From positions 62,001 to 126,000 of the forward strand of contig NZ_JAMXIB010000003.1 in assembly GCF_024006985.1 (NCBI RefSeq): a stretch of DNA of 64,000 bases, written 5' to 3'. A program made the translations under genes and the position numbers. Positions 19,784-29,400 of the stretch are shown one piece after another. Below the pieces are notes generated by a model. It worked only from the letters and a program-made list of their open reading frames with translations. It made no database searches and had not been told where the DNA came from. This DNA is from Robiginitalea marina (GTDB taxonomy: Bacteria; Bacteroidota; Bacteroidia; Flavobacteriales; Flavobacteriaceae). How positions within the stretch are numbered: position 1 is the stretch's first letter; every line of letters begins with the position of its first letter.

Positions 19784-21472
19784 ATGAGCGAGTCGGGAAA
19801 ACCCCTGAATTTTCTGGAACACCTTATTGAGGAGGACCTGCGGAACGGCTTTAAAAAGGAGCTCTTGCGGTTCCGGTTTCCCCCGGAGCCAAACGGGTAT
19901 CTGCATATCGGGCACGCGAGTTCGATATGCTTGAATTTTGGGCTTGGACTTCGGTATGGCGCCCCGGTGAACCTTCGTTTCGATGATACCAACCCTACCA
20001 AGGAAGAACAGGAGTACGTAGATGCGATCAAGCTCGATGTGGAGTGGCTGGGCTACTCCTGGGCAAAGGAATGTTACGCCTCAGATTATTTCCAGCAACT
20101 ATACGATTGGGCCGAGGACCTTATTCGGGCCGGGAAGGCCTATGTCGACAGCCAGAAGTCAGAGGATATCGCCAAACAAAAGGGGACACCCACCGAAGCG
20201 GGGGTCGCAAGCCCGTATCGGGACCGGAGTGTTGCGGAAAACCTGGAGTTATTCCGGAAAATGAAGGCCGGAGAGTTTCCGGAGGGCGCTCATGTGCTTC
20301 GGGCACGGATAGACATGGCTTCCCCTAACATGCTGATGCGCGACCCCGTCATGTACCGGATCTTGCACCGATCGCACCACCGCACTAATACCGAATGGTG
20401 TATTTACCCGTTGTACGACTGGACCCACGGGGAGAGCGATTACATTGAACAAGTGTCCCACAGCCTCTGTACCCTCGAATTTGCCCCGCACCGGGAGCTC
20501 TACGACTGGTTTTTAGACCAAGTGGTAGAATTTGATAAGGTCAGGCCGAAGCAACGCGAATTTGCCCGCCGAAACCTCAGCCACACCGTGGTGAGCAAAA
20601 GGAAGCTGCTGCAGTTGGTGCAGCAGGGGTTCGTCAAGGGGTGGGACGACCCGAGGATGCCCACCATTTCCGGGTTGCGCAGGAGGGGGTGCACGCCCGA
20701 AGCCCTGAGGAACTTCGCCCAAACCATTGGAATTGCCAAAAGGGATAATGTGGTGGATGTGGCCCTGCTGGACTTCCACATGAGGGAACACCTGAACCGG
20801 GTCGCCCCCAGGGTGATGGCTGTCCTCGATCCGATCAGGCTCGTAATTACCAATTATGAAGAGGCGAAGGTCGAGTGGCTTGAAGCGGAAAACAACCCGG
20901 AAGATCCCCAGGCGGGATCGCGGGAAATCCCGTTTTCCAGGGAACTGTATATTGAACGGGACGATTTTCGTGAAGAGGCAAACCGAAAGTTTTTCCGGCT
21001 CAGGCTCGGGGGGGAGGTGCGCTTGAAAAACGCCTACATCATCAAGGCCGAGGAGGTGAGGAAGGATGCCGGGGGGAATATCCTTGAGATCCATTGCACC
21101 TACGACCCGAAGAGCAAAAGCGGCAGCGGGACGGAAGAGAGCCTGCGCAAGGTGAAGGGCACCCTGCACTGGGTTTCGGCCCCGCACGCCATAGAGGCGG
21201 AAGTTCGCCTTTACGACCGGCTCTTTTCAGACCCTACCCCGGATTCCCATAAAGACCGCGACTTCCTTGAATTTATCAACCCGGAATCCCTGACCCTGGT
21301 ACGGGCCAAAGTGGAACCCGGGTTGGCCACAGCCCAACCGGGCGACCGGTTTCAGTTCCAGCGCATGGGATATTTCTGTTTGGACCCCGACAGTACCCCG
21401 GGGAACCTGGTCTTTAACCGCACCGCAACCCTGAGGGATACCTGGGCAAAACTCGAACAAAACGAGGAATAG
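19784..21472 (+). CDS. glnS: Glutaminyl-tRNA synthetase
   Basis: Class I aminoacyl-tRNA synthetase that charges tRNA-Gln with glutamine in the cytoplasm; 562 residues, usual for the bacterial GlnRS family. The class I signatures are visible: YLHIGHAS near residue 42 (HIGH) and VVSKRKL near residue 270 (KMSKS). The GlnRS-type sequences RFPPEPNGYLHIGHA and FDDTNP are present. A longer frame begins at 19715, but homologues start close to the HIGH motif and a candidate promoter lies inside the extension, so I prefer the MSESGKPLNFLEH start. It is transcribed divergently from the gliding operon. The separate gltX in this window is a discriminating-type companion, so the amidotransferase route to Gln-tRNA is not required here. 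Confidence 0.95.
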   Translation: MSESGKPLNFLEHLIEEDLRNGFKKELLRFRFPPEPNGYLHIGHASSICLNFGLGLRYGAPVNLRFDDTNPTKEEQEYVDAIKLDVEWLGYSWAKECYASDYFQQLYDWAEDLIRAGKAYVDSQKSEDIAKQKGTPTEAGVASPYRDRSVAENLELFRKMKAGEFPEGAHVLRARIDMASPNMLMRDPVMYRILHRSHHRTNTEWCIYPLYDWTHGESDYIEQVSHSLCTLEFAPHRELYDWFLDQVVEFDKVRPKQREFARRNLSHTVVSKRKLLQLVQQGFVKGWDDPRMPTISGLRRRGCTPEALRNFAQTIGIAKRDNVVDVALLDFHMREHLNRVAPRVMAVLDPIRLVITNYEEAKVEWLEAENNPEDPQAGSREIPFSRELYIERDDFREEANRKFFRLRLGGEVRLKNAYIIKAEEVRKDAGGNILEIHCTYDPKSKSGSGTEESLRKVKGTLHWVSAPHAIEAEVRLYDRLFSDPTPDSHKDRDFLEFINPESLTLVRAKVEPGLATAQPGDRFQFQRMGYFCLDPDSTPGNLVFNRTATLRDTWAKLEQNEE

Positions 21473-21761
21473 CTATGCCCTATGAAAATCCTCCGCGCCA
21501 TTGATGCGAACTATTAAAAACGACTTAAAATAAGGCGGTTTAATCGGGGATTTTCCGGAAGCCGGGTCGAAGTATGCTAAATCGGACGAAAGAGGCTTCA
21601 GGAGTCTGGTTTAAAGGGGTTGGCCAATTTCCCTGCCTGGGTACCCCGGCAGGCCTTCTGGAAGGGGCCGCTTTCCGTGGCCGTTTTCCTTTCCTGCTCC
21701 TCGGAAATTCACTATCTTATAGGCTCGTAAAAAATTGTTTAACCAACAAATACCAAAAACT
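21473..21761. other. Intergenic region with no recognised feature
   Basis: This stretch of 289 bases lies between glnS and the small envelope-protein set. It has GGCC-containing inverted sequence near 21665-21690, but no clean terminator stem with a T-tract and no convincing -33/-7 pair. A 76-codon open frame at 21574 looks non-coding: no family features, and it overlaps the next gene. Confidence 0.3.
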
Positions 21762-22091
21762 ATGGCAAATGATAGCGGATCGGTGGTGCTGGCTTTGCTG
21801 GTAGGTGCCGTTATCGGTGCGGGCGTCGGGATCCTGTATGCCCCTGACGAGGGAACCAAAACGCGGGAGCGCCTGAAGGAGAAGGCCCGGGAAGGCGCCG
21901 ATGAAATAAAGGAACGGGTCTCTGAGGCCCGCAAGCAGGTGGAAACTTCTGCGCGCAAGCAGCATAAGGAGTTTGAGAAGAGCCTCGATGAGGCCATTTC
22001 AAAATTCAGCCACCGGGCCGATGATGTCCTGGCAGGACTGGAGCGTCGCCTGGAGGAACTCCGTAAGGAAAACGCCAAATTTCAAAAATAG
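21762..22091 (+). CDS. YtxH domain-containing small envelope protein
   Basis: A 109-residue protein with one N-terminal membrane segment of the glycine-rich YtxH type (VVLALLVGAVIGAGVGILYAP, residues about 7-27). A long charged, mostly helical tail follows (KEKAREGADEIKERVSEARKQVE, then ELRKENAKFQK), probably a coiled coil in the cytoplasm. YtxH proteins are often stress-associated, but their molecular role is not settled. The ATG at 21762 is chosen because the membrane segment follows at once; the upstream in-frame ATG at 21735 adds only MFNQQIPKT. It leads a three-gene set with a 3-base gap to the holin-like gene. Confidence 0.8.
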   Translation: MANDSGSVVLALLVGAVIGAGVGILYAPDEGTKTRERLKEKAREGADEIKERVSEARKQVETSARKQHKEFEKSLDEAISKFSHRADDVLAGLERRLEELRKENAKFQK

Positions 22092-22094
22092 AAA

Positions 22095-22445
22095 ATGGCT
22101 TTCGAGCAGTTAAAGGAAGATTGGTCCGATTCTCAGAGGGCCACCCGGGAATACATTGACAGCACGGTAGACTACTACCGGCTCAGGACGTTCAAATTTG
22201 TAATGAAATCCTTTTATGCCCTGGCCCTGGCCCTGGTCCTGGGGATGTTCGGATTGCTGGCGCTTTTCTTCCTGTCCATTGCCGGCTCCTTTGCCCTGGG
22301 GGACCTCCTGGGCAACCCAACGCATGGCTTTTTGATGGTGGGGGGGCTCTATGTGCTTTTAGGGGCCCTGGCATTTGCCCTTAGGGGCAGGCTACAGTCG
22401 GCCCTGCTCAAACGGTTTTCAGCTTATTATTTTGACGGGGAATGA
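22095..22445 (+). CDS. Holin-superfamily-like membrane protein (phage holin family / Holin-X type)
   Basis: A 116-residue protein with a cytoplasmic N-terminal amphipathic stretch (residues 1-35), two strongly hydrophobic segments (about 37-66, FYALALALVLGMFGLLALF, and about 76-94, GFLMVGGLYVLLGALAFAL) and a short basic tail. This is the pattern of chromosomal proteins annotated as phage holin family or Actinobacterial Holin-X, which are not known lysis proteins. It is the middle gene of the set, overlapping the next by 4 bases (ATGA). No phage genes are nearby, so I read it as a resident envelope protein, perhaps stress-related. Confidence 0.7.
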   Translation: MAFEQLKEDWSDSQRATREYIDSTVDYYRLRTFKFVMKSFYALALALVLGMFGLLALFFLSIAGSFALGDLLGNPTHGFLMVGGLYVLLGALAFALRGRLQSALLKRFSAYYFDGE

Positions 22446-22666
22446 AAGACTGGCACTACACTTCTTTTAAGGAAATAGACAGGGACCTTACCATCCTTGA
22501 ACTGAAACGCGACATTGCAGCCGAGGAACTCAAGGCCGATTTCCGCAACCTGAAGGAAAGCCTCGAACCCCGGGAGCTCCTTTCGGATCTGGTTGGGGGC
22601 GACGTGCTCAAAAAATTTCTTTTCTCCTGGGCAATGGGCTACCTCCTTAGGAAAATACGGGGATAG
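22442..22666 (+). CDS. Small soluble protein of the YtxH/holin set (possibly DUF6327-like)
   Basis: A 74-residue protein with a charged helical first half (ITILELKRDIAAEELKADF-like, residues about 15-35), a short linker with PRELLSDLVGG, and a C-terminal mildly hydrophobic helix ending YLLRKIRG. It starts within the stop of the holin-like gene (ATGA overlap), which argues strongly for translation coupling and a shared role. I recall similar third genes in flavobacterial ytxH-holin sets under the name DUF6327, but I cannot confirm that here. The function is unknown. Confidence 0.65.
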   Translation: MKDWHYTSFKEIDRDLTILELKRDIAAEELKADFRNLKESLEPRELLSDLVGGDVLKKFLFSWAMGYLLRKIRG

Positions 22667-22690
22667 CTCCCCGGCGGACTGGGCTTTTTC

Positions 22691-22731
22691 AAAGGGCGGC
22701 CACACCCAAGAGGCTAAGTGGCCTGCCCTTT
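22691..22731. terminator. Convergent hairpin terminator between the small envelope set and the SPFH gene
   Basis: Bases 22691-22703 (AAAGGGCGGCCAC) pair with 22718-22731 (GTGGCC-T-GCCCTTT), a 13-base-pair stem with one bulged T and a 14-base loop. Short T-rich stretches follow on both strands. It lies where the two convergent transcripts meet and overlaps the last codons of the SPFH gene, so it could serve both. Confidence 0.65.
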
Positions 22732-23664
22732 ATTCTTGCCTTCAGCATCCTTTTTCTGCTGCTTCATTGCCTCCCCGATCTGATTGCTCGCGGTAAAGGA
22801 AGCCACCATATTGTTTAGCATATCGCTGGCCGCCTGGGGGGAATTGGGAAGCAGGATAAGGTTGGTATTGGTTTCTTCCCCTATGGCCTGGAGGGTGTCG
22901 TAATGTTGGGTGACGACGATCAGGGCGGAAGCTTCCTGGGAATTGATGCCTACTTTGTTCAACACCTCCACCGATTCTTCAAGGCCCCGCGCGATTTCCC
23001 GGCGTTGATCGGCGATACCCTGGCCCTGCAGGCGTTTGCTTTCCGCTTCTGCCTTGGCCTTTTCCACAATCAGGATACGCGCCGCATCCCCTTCGAACTG
23101 GGCTGCGATCTTCTCGCGTTCCGAGGCGTTGATCCGGTTCATTGCAGCCTTTACCTGGGCATCCGGGTCGATATCGGTGACCAGGGTTTTGATGATGTCA
23201 TACCCGTAATCGAGCATGGCGTCCTGTAACTCGGACTTTACGGCAATGGCGATATCGTCTTTTTTCACAAAAACGTCATCGAGTTTCATCTTGGGGACCT
23301 CGGCCCGCACCACGTCAAACACATAGGAAGTAATTTGTTCGTGCGGATACTCCAGTTTATAGAAGGCATCATAGACCTTGTCGCGGATAACCACATATTG
23401 AACGGAAACCTTCAGCTTTACAAAGACATCATCGAGTGTCTTGGTCTCTACAATCACATCGAGCTGCTGGATCTTCAGGCTTAATTTGCCCGCGATGCGA
23501 TCAACCAGGGGGATTTTCATCTGCAGCCCGGAATTCCGGATGCTGTGAAACCGACCAAAGCGTTCAACAACCACCGCGGTTTGTTGTTTCACCACAAAAA
23601 AAGACCAGAACAGCAGCAGGATGCCAAGGGCGATAAATGGCACCCAAAAGAAAAGATTTGCCAT
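22714..23664 (-). CDS. SPFH/band 7 (stomatin-like, slipin/paraslipin) membrane protein
   Basis: A 316-residue protein with one N-terminal membrane segment (about 4-24, FFWVPFIALGILLLFWSFFVV), then a band 7/SPFH domain (about 25-200) with the family features VVERFGRFHSIRNSGLQMKIP and DVFVKLKVSVQYVV. An alanine/glutamate-rich coiled coil follows (about 185-235, KAKAEAESKRLQGQGIADQRR) and a polar tail. Such proteins form cage-like or raft-like oligomers at the inner membrane and often scaffold proteases or partner NfeD proteins. No NfeD gene is adjacent. The gene follows gltX by 91 bases on the same strand. The family is secure; the specific role is not. Confidence 0.85.
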   Translation of the reverse strand: MANLFFWVPFIALGILLLFWSFFVVKQQTAVVVERFGRFHSIRNSGLQMKIPLVDRIAGKLSLKIQQLDVIVETKTLDDVFVKLKVSVQYVVIRDKVYDAFYKLEYPHEQITSYVFDVVRAEVPKMKLDDVFVKKDDIAIAVKSELQDAMLDYGYDIIKTLVTDIDPDAQVKAAMNRINASEREKIAAQFEGDAARILIVEKAKAEAESKRLQGQGIADQRREIARGLEESVEVLNKVGINSQEASALIVVTQHYDTLQAIGEETNTNLILLPNSPQAASDMLNNMVASFTASNQIGEAMKQQKKDAEGKNKGQAT

Positions 23665-23755
23665 AGCTTATGTGTGTTGATTATGGTTTTAAGGTACGAA
23701 GAGTCCCTGAAATAGGTCGTCCTTTGGCCTAAAATGTTACAGCCCCGGCAAGGGA

Positions 23756-25261
23756 TTACAGCGACTCCAGGGCGTATTGGATCCGGGTCAGGGTCTGCTC
23801 CTTTCCGATCAGTTCCATAATCTCATAGAGGTGCGGTCCCTGCAGCGCCCCTACCAGTACCAGCCGCAGCGGGGGCATGACCTGGCCGAAAGAAAGCCCG
23901 TTGTTCTGAATCCATCCGGTTACGGCCTTTTCGATATCCGCAGCGGTAAATGGGGTTATCGCCGTGAGTTCGGCAGCCAGCGAACGCATTAATTCCGGGG
24001 TGCCCTCCTTCCACTGTTTGCTTACGGCTTTGGGGTCAAATTCGGTTGGCGCCTGGAAGAAATACGATCCCAGGCCCCAGAACTCGTGGACAAAGGACGC
24101 CCTATCCCTGATCAGGCCAACTACCTGTGCGAGGTAGGCGTCTGAAAAAGAATCTGCTTCCACCCCGTGTCCGGTAAGTACGGTACGGAACAGCGGGACC
24201 AGGTCTGAAATGGGTTTGGCCTGCAGGTATTGGTGGTTATACCATTTGTTTTTTTCCGGGTCGAAGCGGGCCCCGGATTTCTGGACCCGGTCCAGGTCAA
24301 AGGCCTGCACGAGCTCTTCCCTGGAAAACAGTTCCTGTTCCGTTCCCGGGTTCCACCCCAGTAAGGCCAGGAAATTAACCACGGTTTCCGGGAAGTAGCC
24401 GCTCTCCCGATAGCCGGGGCTGTCTTGCCATTGAAGGGGAAATACCGGAAATCCCATTTTTTCCCCATCCCTTTTGCTGAGCTTCCCCTTGCCCTGGGGT
24501 TTCATGATCAGCGGCAGGTGGGCGAACTGCGGGGGCTCCCAGCCGAAGGCTTTGTATAATTGAAAGTGCAGTGCCAGGGAGGGAAGCCATTCCTCCCCGC
24601 GGATAACGTGGCTGATTTCCATCAGGTGGTCGTCCACGATGTTCGCCAGGTGGTAGGTAGGCATCCCGTCGCTTTTGAAAAGCACCTTGTCGTCGAGGGT
24701 ATTGCCGTCTATCCGGATCTCCCCGCGGATAAGGTCCTTCAGGGTGATGACCGTATCGAGCGGCCATTGGAAACGAATGGCGTAGGGGGCTCCCTGTTTG
24801 AGCAGGGCGGCTACTTCCTCCTGGTCAAGGGTCAGGGAATTTTTCAGGCCTTCCCGGGTTTCCCAGTTGTAGGTGAAGGTTTTGCCTTCTGCTTCGGAGG
24901 CCATCCGGAGGCCATCCAGTTCTTCAGGGGTATCAAAGGCGTAGTAAGCCCAGGAGGTTTCCACCAATTGTTGCGCATAGGCGGAATACAAATGCTTGCG
25001 TTCGCTTTGCCTGTAGGGGCCGAAACCCCCATCCCGCCCAGGGCCTTCATCAAAGGGGATTCCCAGCCATTCCAGGGATTCCACGATATATTCTTCAGCC
25101 CCCGGAACAAAGCGGTTCTGGTCGGTGTCCTCGATGCGCAGCAGGAAGCTCCCCCCGTGTTTTTTTGCAAACAGGTAGTTGAACAGGGCGGTACGGACCC
25201 CCCCAATATGTAAAGGCCCCGTGGGACTTGGGGCAAAACGAACGCGCACCGTCTGGTTCAT
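23756..25261 (-). CDS. gltX: Glutamyl-tRNA synthetase
   Basis: Class I aminoacyl-tRNA synthetase for glutamate, 501 residues, usual length. The N-terminus RVRFAPSPTGPLHIGGVRTA contains the HIGH-like motif, and KGKLSKRDG near residue 262 is the KMSKS-like loop. The C-terminal third is the helical anticodon-binding domain. With glnS in the same window, both Glu and Gln are charged directly. It is preceded by alkB (54-base gap) and followed by the SPFH gene on the same strand. Confidence 0.96.
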   Translation of the reverse strand: MNQTVRVRFAPSPTGPLHIGGVRTALFNYLFAKKHGGSFLLRIEDTDQNRFVPGAEEYIVESLEWLGIPFDEGPGRDGGFGPYRQSERKHLYSAYAQQLVETSWAYYAFDTPEELDGLRMASEAEGKTFTYNWETREGLKNSLTLDQEEVAALLKQGAPYAIRFQWPLDTVITLKDLIRGEIRIDGNTLDDKVLFKSDGMPTYHLANIVDDHLMEISHVIRGEEWLPSLALHFQLYKAFGWEPPQFAHLPLIMKPQGKGKLSKRDGEKMGFPVFPLQWQDSPGYRESGYFPETVVNFLALLGWNPGTEQELFSREELVQAFDLDRVQKSGARFDPEKNKWYNHQYLQAKPISDLVPLFRTVLTGHGVEADSFSDAYLAQVVGLIRDRASFVHEFWGLGSYFFQAPTEFDPKAVSKQWKEGTPELMRSLAAELTAITPFTAADIEKAVTGWIQNNGLSFGQVMPPLRLVLVGALQGPHLYEIMELIGKEQTLTRIQYALESL

Positions 25262-25314
25262 AACCGTTTTTTCTCAGGCAAAGATAGGGAGGAACCATAA
25301 ACTGGCAAGGAAGC

Positions 25315-26373
25315 TCAGGCCGGTTTCATGGCTTCGGGGATTCGGGGGTTCATGATCCGGAACCACAGGGGCGGGACCAGGGAGAGGACCATGGAAGTAG
25401 GGTACCCAAAAGGCAGGTCCGGCGAGCGCTCGTGGTAATCGAGCACCTGGTATTTTTTTGAGGATTTATAGTGGTGGTCGCTATGCCTGGTAAGCTCATA
25501 AAGGACGATGCGCCCCACGATATGGTTGCTGTTCCACGAATGGATTTCCCTTACCCTTTCATAGCGTCCAGAGGGAAGTTTTTGCCTCAAAAGCCCGTAG
25601 TGCTCAATGTAATTAACTGTTTCCAGCAGCAGGAACCCGATTATCCCCGCACAGGTAAGCAATACAAGGCCCACGGGGCCAAAAAAGAAGTACAACAGGA
25701 CCAGGTAGGCAGCGCTGATAACCAGGTACCAGAACATGTCGTTTTGGAGCGAGAAGAATCCTTTCCCTGCCCTTCGGAGCAGGTCGGCCTGTATGCGCCA
25801 GGCGCTGCGGTACTGTCCGGCCACCGCGCTCGCCCAAAAGCTGTATACAGATTGGTTGTACCTGGCGGTTGCCGGGTCTTCGGGGGTGGCAGCGTTCAGG
25901 TGGTGGCCATAGTTGTGTTCGATGTAGAAGTGCATGTAGAAACTGGGAAGGAGCAGGAGCTTGCCCAGAAAGCGCTCCGGGGAACCTTGCCGGTGGCCCA
26001 GTTCGTGGCCTACATTGATACCGTTGGTCCCAAGGGCAATCCCCAGGGAAATGGCGATCCCCACGTACTCCCACCCGGTGGCAGCGCCATGGGTTACCGT
26101 TGAACCCGCCAACCACAGGAGCCCGAAAACAATAGGGACATTGGCGTATAGCATCCAGTCATAAACCCGGTTTCCGGCTACTTTTTCACTCCCATCGGGG
26201 GGAAGGTTTGAGGCATCCTGCGGGAGCATGATTTCAAGTATGGGAATAAGCACAAAGGCATACACCGGCGTAAGAAAAGTAAGGGCACCGCCTTCTGAGA
26301 TGCCTATAAAAGCAGTCAGCGGGATGCTTAGGGCAGCGAGGTATTTCAGCGAGGCCATAGGGCGTTTTAACAT
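25315..26373 (-). CDS. alkB: AlkB-type alkane/fatty-acid membrane hydroxylase
   Basis: Integral-membrane non-haem di-iron monooxygenase, 352 residues, with several hydrophobic segments. The four histidine-rich signatures of AlkB are all present: HELGHR near residue 124, EHNYGHH near 149, NYIEHYGL near 256 and LTRHSDHHYKS near 297. AlkB hydroxylates the terminal carbon of medium-chain alkanes with electrons from rubredoxin; homologues in marine flavobacteria may act on other lipids or hydrocarbons. No rubredoxin or rubredoxin reductase gene is adjacent. It is divergent from the DUF4175 gene, whose true start is 55 bases away. An internal ATG six codons in (MASLKYL) is an alternative start. Confidence 0.9.
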   Translation of the reverse strand: MLKRPMASLKYLAALSIPLTAFIGISEGGALTFLTPVYAFVLIPILEIMLPQDASNLPPDGSEKVAGNRVYDWMLYANVPIVFGLLWLAGSTVTHGAATGWEYVGIAISLGIALGTNGINVGHELGHRQGSPERFLGKLLLLPSFYMHFYIEHNYGHHLNAATPEDPATARYNQSVYSFWASAVAGQYRSAWRIQADLLRRAGKGFFSLQNDMFWYLVISAAYLVLLYFFFGPVGLVLLTCAGIIGFLLLETVNYIEHYGLLRQKLPSGRYERVREIHSWNSNHIVGRIVLYELTRHSDHHYKSSKKYQVLDYHERSPDLPFGYPTSMVLSLVPPLWFRIMNPRIPEAMKPA

Positions 26374-26428
26374 GTTTTTGGCCCGGGGTTTACGGACATC
26401 ACATTATCTTGGTACTAAAGATAATAAT

Positions 26429-29400
26429 TTGGACGCTTATCAGGGCATACTGGACAAACTCCAGGCCTTCATTTCCCGGTACTACCGGCGACAGATCATA
26501 AAGGGAAGTTTCCTGTTCCTTTTTTTCGGGGGCCTGGTATTCCTCCTGATCGGAGCGCTGGAGTATTTCCTTTGGTTATCCCCCGGAGTCAGGACGGGGC
26601 TTTTGGTCCTGGGGACCCTGGTTGAGCTCTTCTTTCTGGGAAGGTATGTGGCTGATCCGCTCCTCAGGCTTTTCCGATTAAAAAAGGGGTTGACCCCCAA
26701 GGAAGGGTCACGCCTGATCGGCAGGCATTTTCCCGAGGTAAGCGACCGCTTGTATAACCTGCTCGAACTGGCGGAAAGCCGGGAAAAATCGGAATTGTTG
26801 GAGGCCAGCATAGAACAGCGGTCCAGGGCCCTTCAAAGGATCCCCTTCCCCCAGGCGGTCAGGATGGGCGAAGCCTGGAAGTATTGGCGGTATGCCGGTA
26901 TCCCACTGGCCCTTATGGCGCTGATCTGGATAAGTGGCAAGGGGGTGGAATTTATGCGGTCCTATGAGCGGGTGGTAAATTATGGCATGGCTTATGACCC
27001 CCCGGCGCCATTTCGCTTTGAAGTGCTAAACGCAACCCTGAAAGGGCGGGAAGACCAACCTTTTGTCCTTAAGGTGCGCACCCCTGGCAGGTTGCAGCCG
27101 GAGTCGGTACGCGCGGTAATCGGGGGGAAGCAGGTAATCCTGGAAGATTTTGGGGATCATTTTGAACACACCTTTGTGCCTCCCCTGACACCGGTATCCT
27201 TTTATCTGGAAGGCGGGGGCATTACCTCGGCGGAATACCGGCTGGAAGTGATGCGCGTACCCCTGATAGACCGTTTTGAAATGCAGGTGGAGTATCCTGA
27301 ATACCTTTCGCTGGAGCGGGAAACGATAACAGGGAGCGGGAACCTGGTAGTTCCTGAAGGTAGCCGGATTACCTGGAAGATAGGGGCCGTACATGCCGAC
27401 ACCCTGGTGTATTCCGATGCCGATACGGTTCTCAGGAGCGTGGCGGAGCGCGGGGCATCCTTCAAAAGGCGGTTCTGGAGTGGCATGAAATACGCAATAA
27501 GCGCTTCAAATGCTGATTTTCAGGAGTTTGATAAGCTTGAATATCAGGTTGAGGTGATCCGGGATGAATCCCCGGAACTGGTGGTACGCATGGAACGGGA
27601 TTCCCTGAACCCGAACCTGTATTACTTCGCCGGAGAGGTTTCGGACGATCATGGAATCACATCGCTTAAGGTTTTCTGTTATCCGGACGGTAAACCGGGC
27701 GAAGTCCAGGTTTTGGACGTAGGGGCCCCGAAGACCACCTTGCATCGGTTTTACTATACCTTCCCGTCAGGGCTTCAGGTAAACCCGGAAACGGATTATA
27801 CCCTTTTTTTCCAGGTGGTGGACAACGACCGGCAACATGGGGGAAAGACCACTACCAGCAGGGAGTTTCCCCTGAAATTACTTTCGGGAGAAACCCTCCG
27901 CAAGCGGTTGCTTGAGGAGCAGGAGAAAGCGCTCGAAGGTTTGGAAAACACGGAGAAGGGACAAAAGGAAATCAGGGAGGGCCTCGAGGAATTCAGGCGA
28001 ACCCAGAGGGAAGACGGCTCCCTGCGGTTTGAGGACAAGCAAAAGTTGCGAAACTTCCTGAGCCGGCAGGAACAACAGGAACGGCTGATGGAAAAGTTCA
28101 GCAGGGAAGTTTCGGAGCGAATGGACGCAGGGGAAAAATCCCCTGAAGATGAGCTATTGCAGGAGCGCCTTGAGCGACAGGAACTCGAGGCGAGGAAGAA
28201 CGCCGAGCTGATGGATGAGCTCCAGAAGGTATTGGACCAGCTCGAGGGGGAGGAATTGCAGGAGCGCCTCGAAGAGTACTCCAAAACCCAGAACAGCAGG
28301 GAGCGGAGCCTTGAACAGCTATTGGAGCTTACCCGCCGGTACCTGGTGCAGGAAAAGTCCAGACAACTGCAAGGGGAACTGGAAAAACTCGCGGAGAAGC
28401 AACAGGCCCTGTCGGATAAGCCGCTGTCGGAACAACGGGGCAAAGGGGAGCAGGAAGAAGCAAATAAGGCATTTGATGCCTTACGGGAGGCCCTGGAGCG
28501 GCTGGAGGAACAGAACGCAGCCTTGAAGAAGCCATTGCCCTGGAAACGCGATCAGGAAAAGGAGCAATCCGCCGCCAAAGATCAGCAGGAAGCCCTCGAC
28601 GGCATTAAGGGCGGGGAAGAAGAGCCGCAAGACAAGAATGACGGGCAGGTACGGAATAAGCAGAAGTCGGCTGCCCGCAAAATGAAAGAACTGTCTGGCC
28701 AACTCGGAGCAGGGGCTGCCATGGGAGGAGCCCAAAGCCTCGAGGAAGACACGGAAATGCTTCGGCAGATCCTCGACAACCTCGTTATTTTTTCGCTGGA
28801 GCAGGAAGCGCTTTTCGAGGGGATGCGAAGGGAGGGCGAACAGGGGTTGTCACAACCGGGGGACGTTAGGAAGCAGCAACAACTCAGGGACCTGTTTGGC
28901 CATGTGGACGACAGTCTTTTTGCCCTTTCCCTGCGAAGGGCAGAGCTTTCAGAGCTTATTAACACGCAGATCACGGAGGTGTATTACAATATAGACAGGG
29001 CACTGGAGGCCCACGGCAATGGTGATTGGTATAAGGGACTGTCGTACCAGCAGTACGTGGTAACGGCCACCAACGAATTGGCGGCCTTTCTTGCCGATAT
29101 CCTCGATAATATGATGGAATCCCTTATGCCGGGTAGCGGCAGCGGTGCAGGCGGCGATTTTCAACTACCGGATATCATCCAAAACCAGGAACAGTTGCAG
29201 AAAATGATGGGTGAGGGCCAGGGGCAGGGCTCCAAGCCCGGGAAGTCGCCCGGAGAAGACGGCCAACAGGGGAAGGGAAAAGGCGATGCTGACGGAGAAG
29301 GGGAGCGCGAAGGAAATAAAGAGGGCAAGGGCCCTGGAAAGGGCGGGAAGAACCCATCCGGCCAAGGGGGAGGACAAAGCGGGCAGGAGGGCTCAGGGGG

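Noticed and set aside
21574-21804. 76-codon plus-strand frame between glnS and the ytxH-type gene
   Set aside because: Overlaps the YtxH start in another frame, shows no conserved features, and lacks a plausible promoter.
22095-22445. Holin-like gene as evidence of a prophage
   Set aside because: No lysin, capsid, integrase or tail genes are nearby and it is coupled to YtxH and a small soluble protein, so it is a resident envelope gene.
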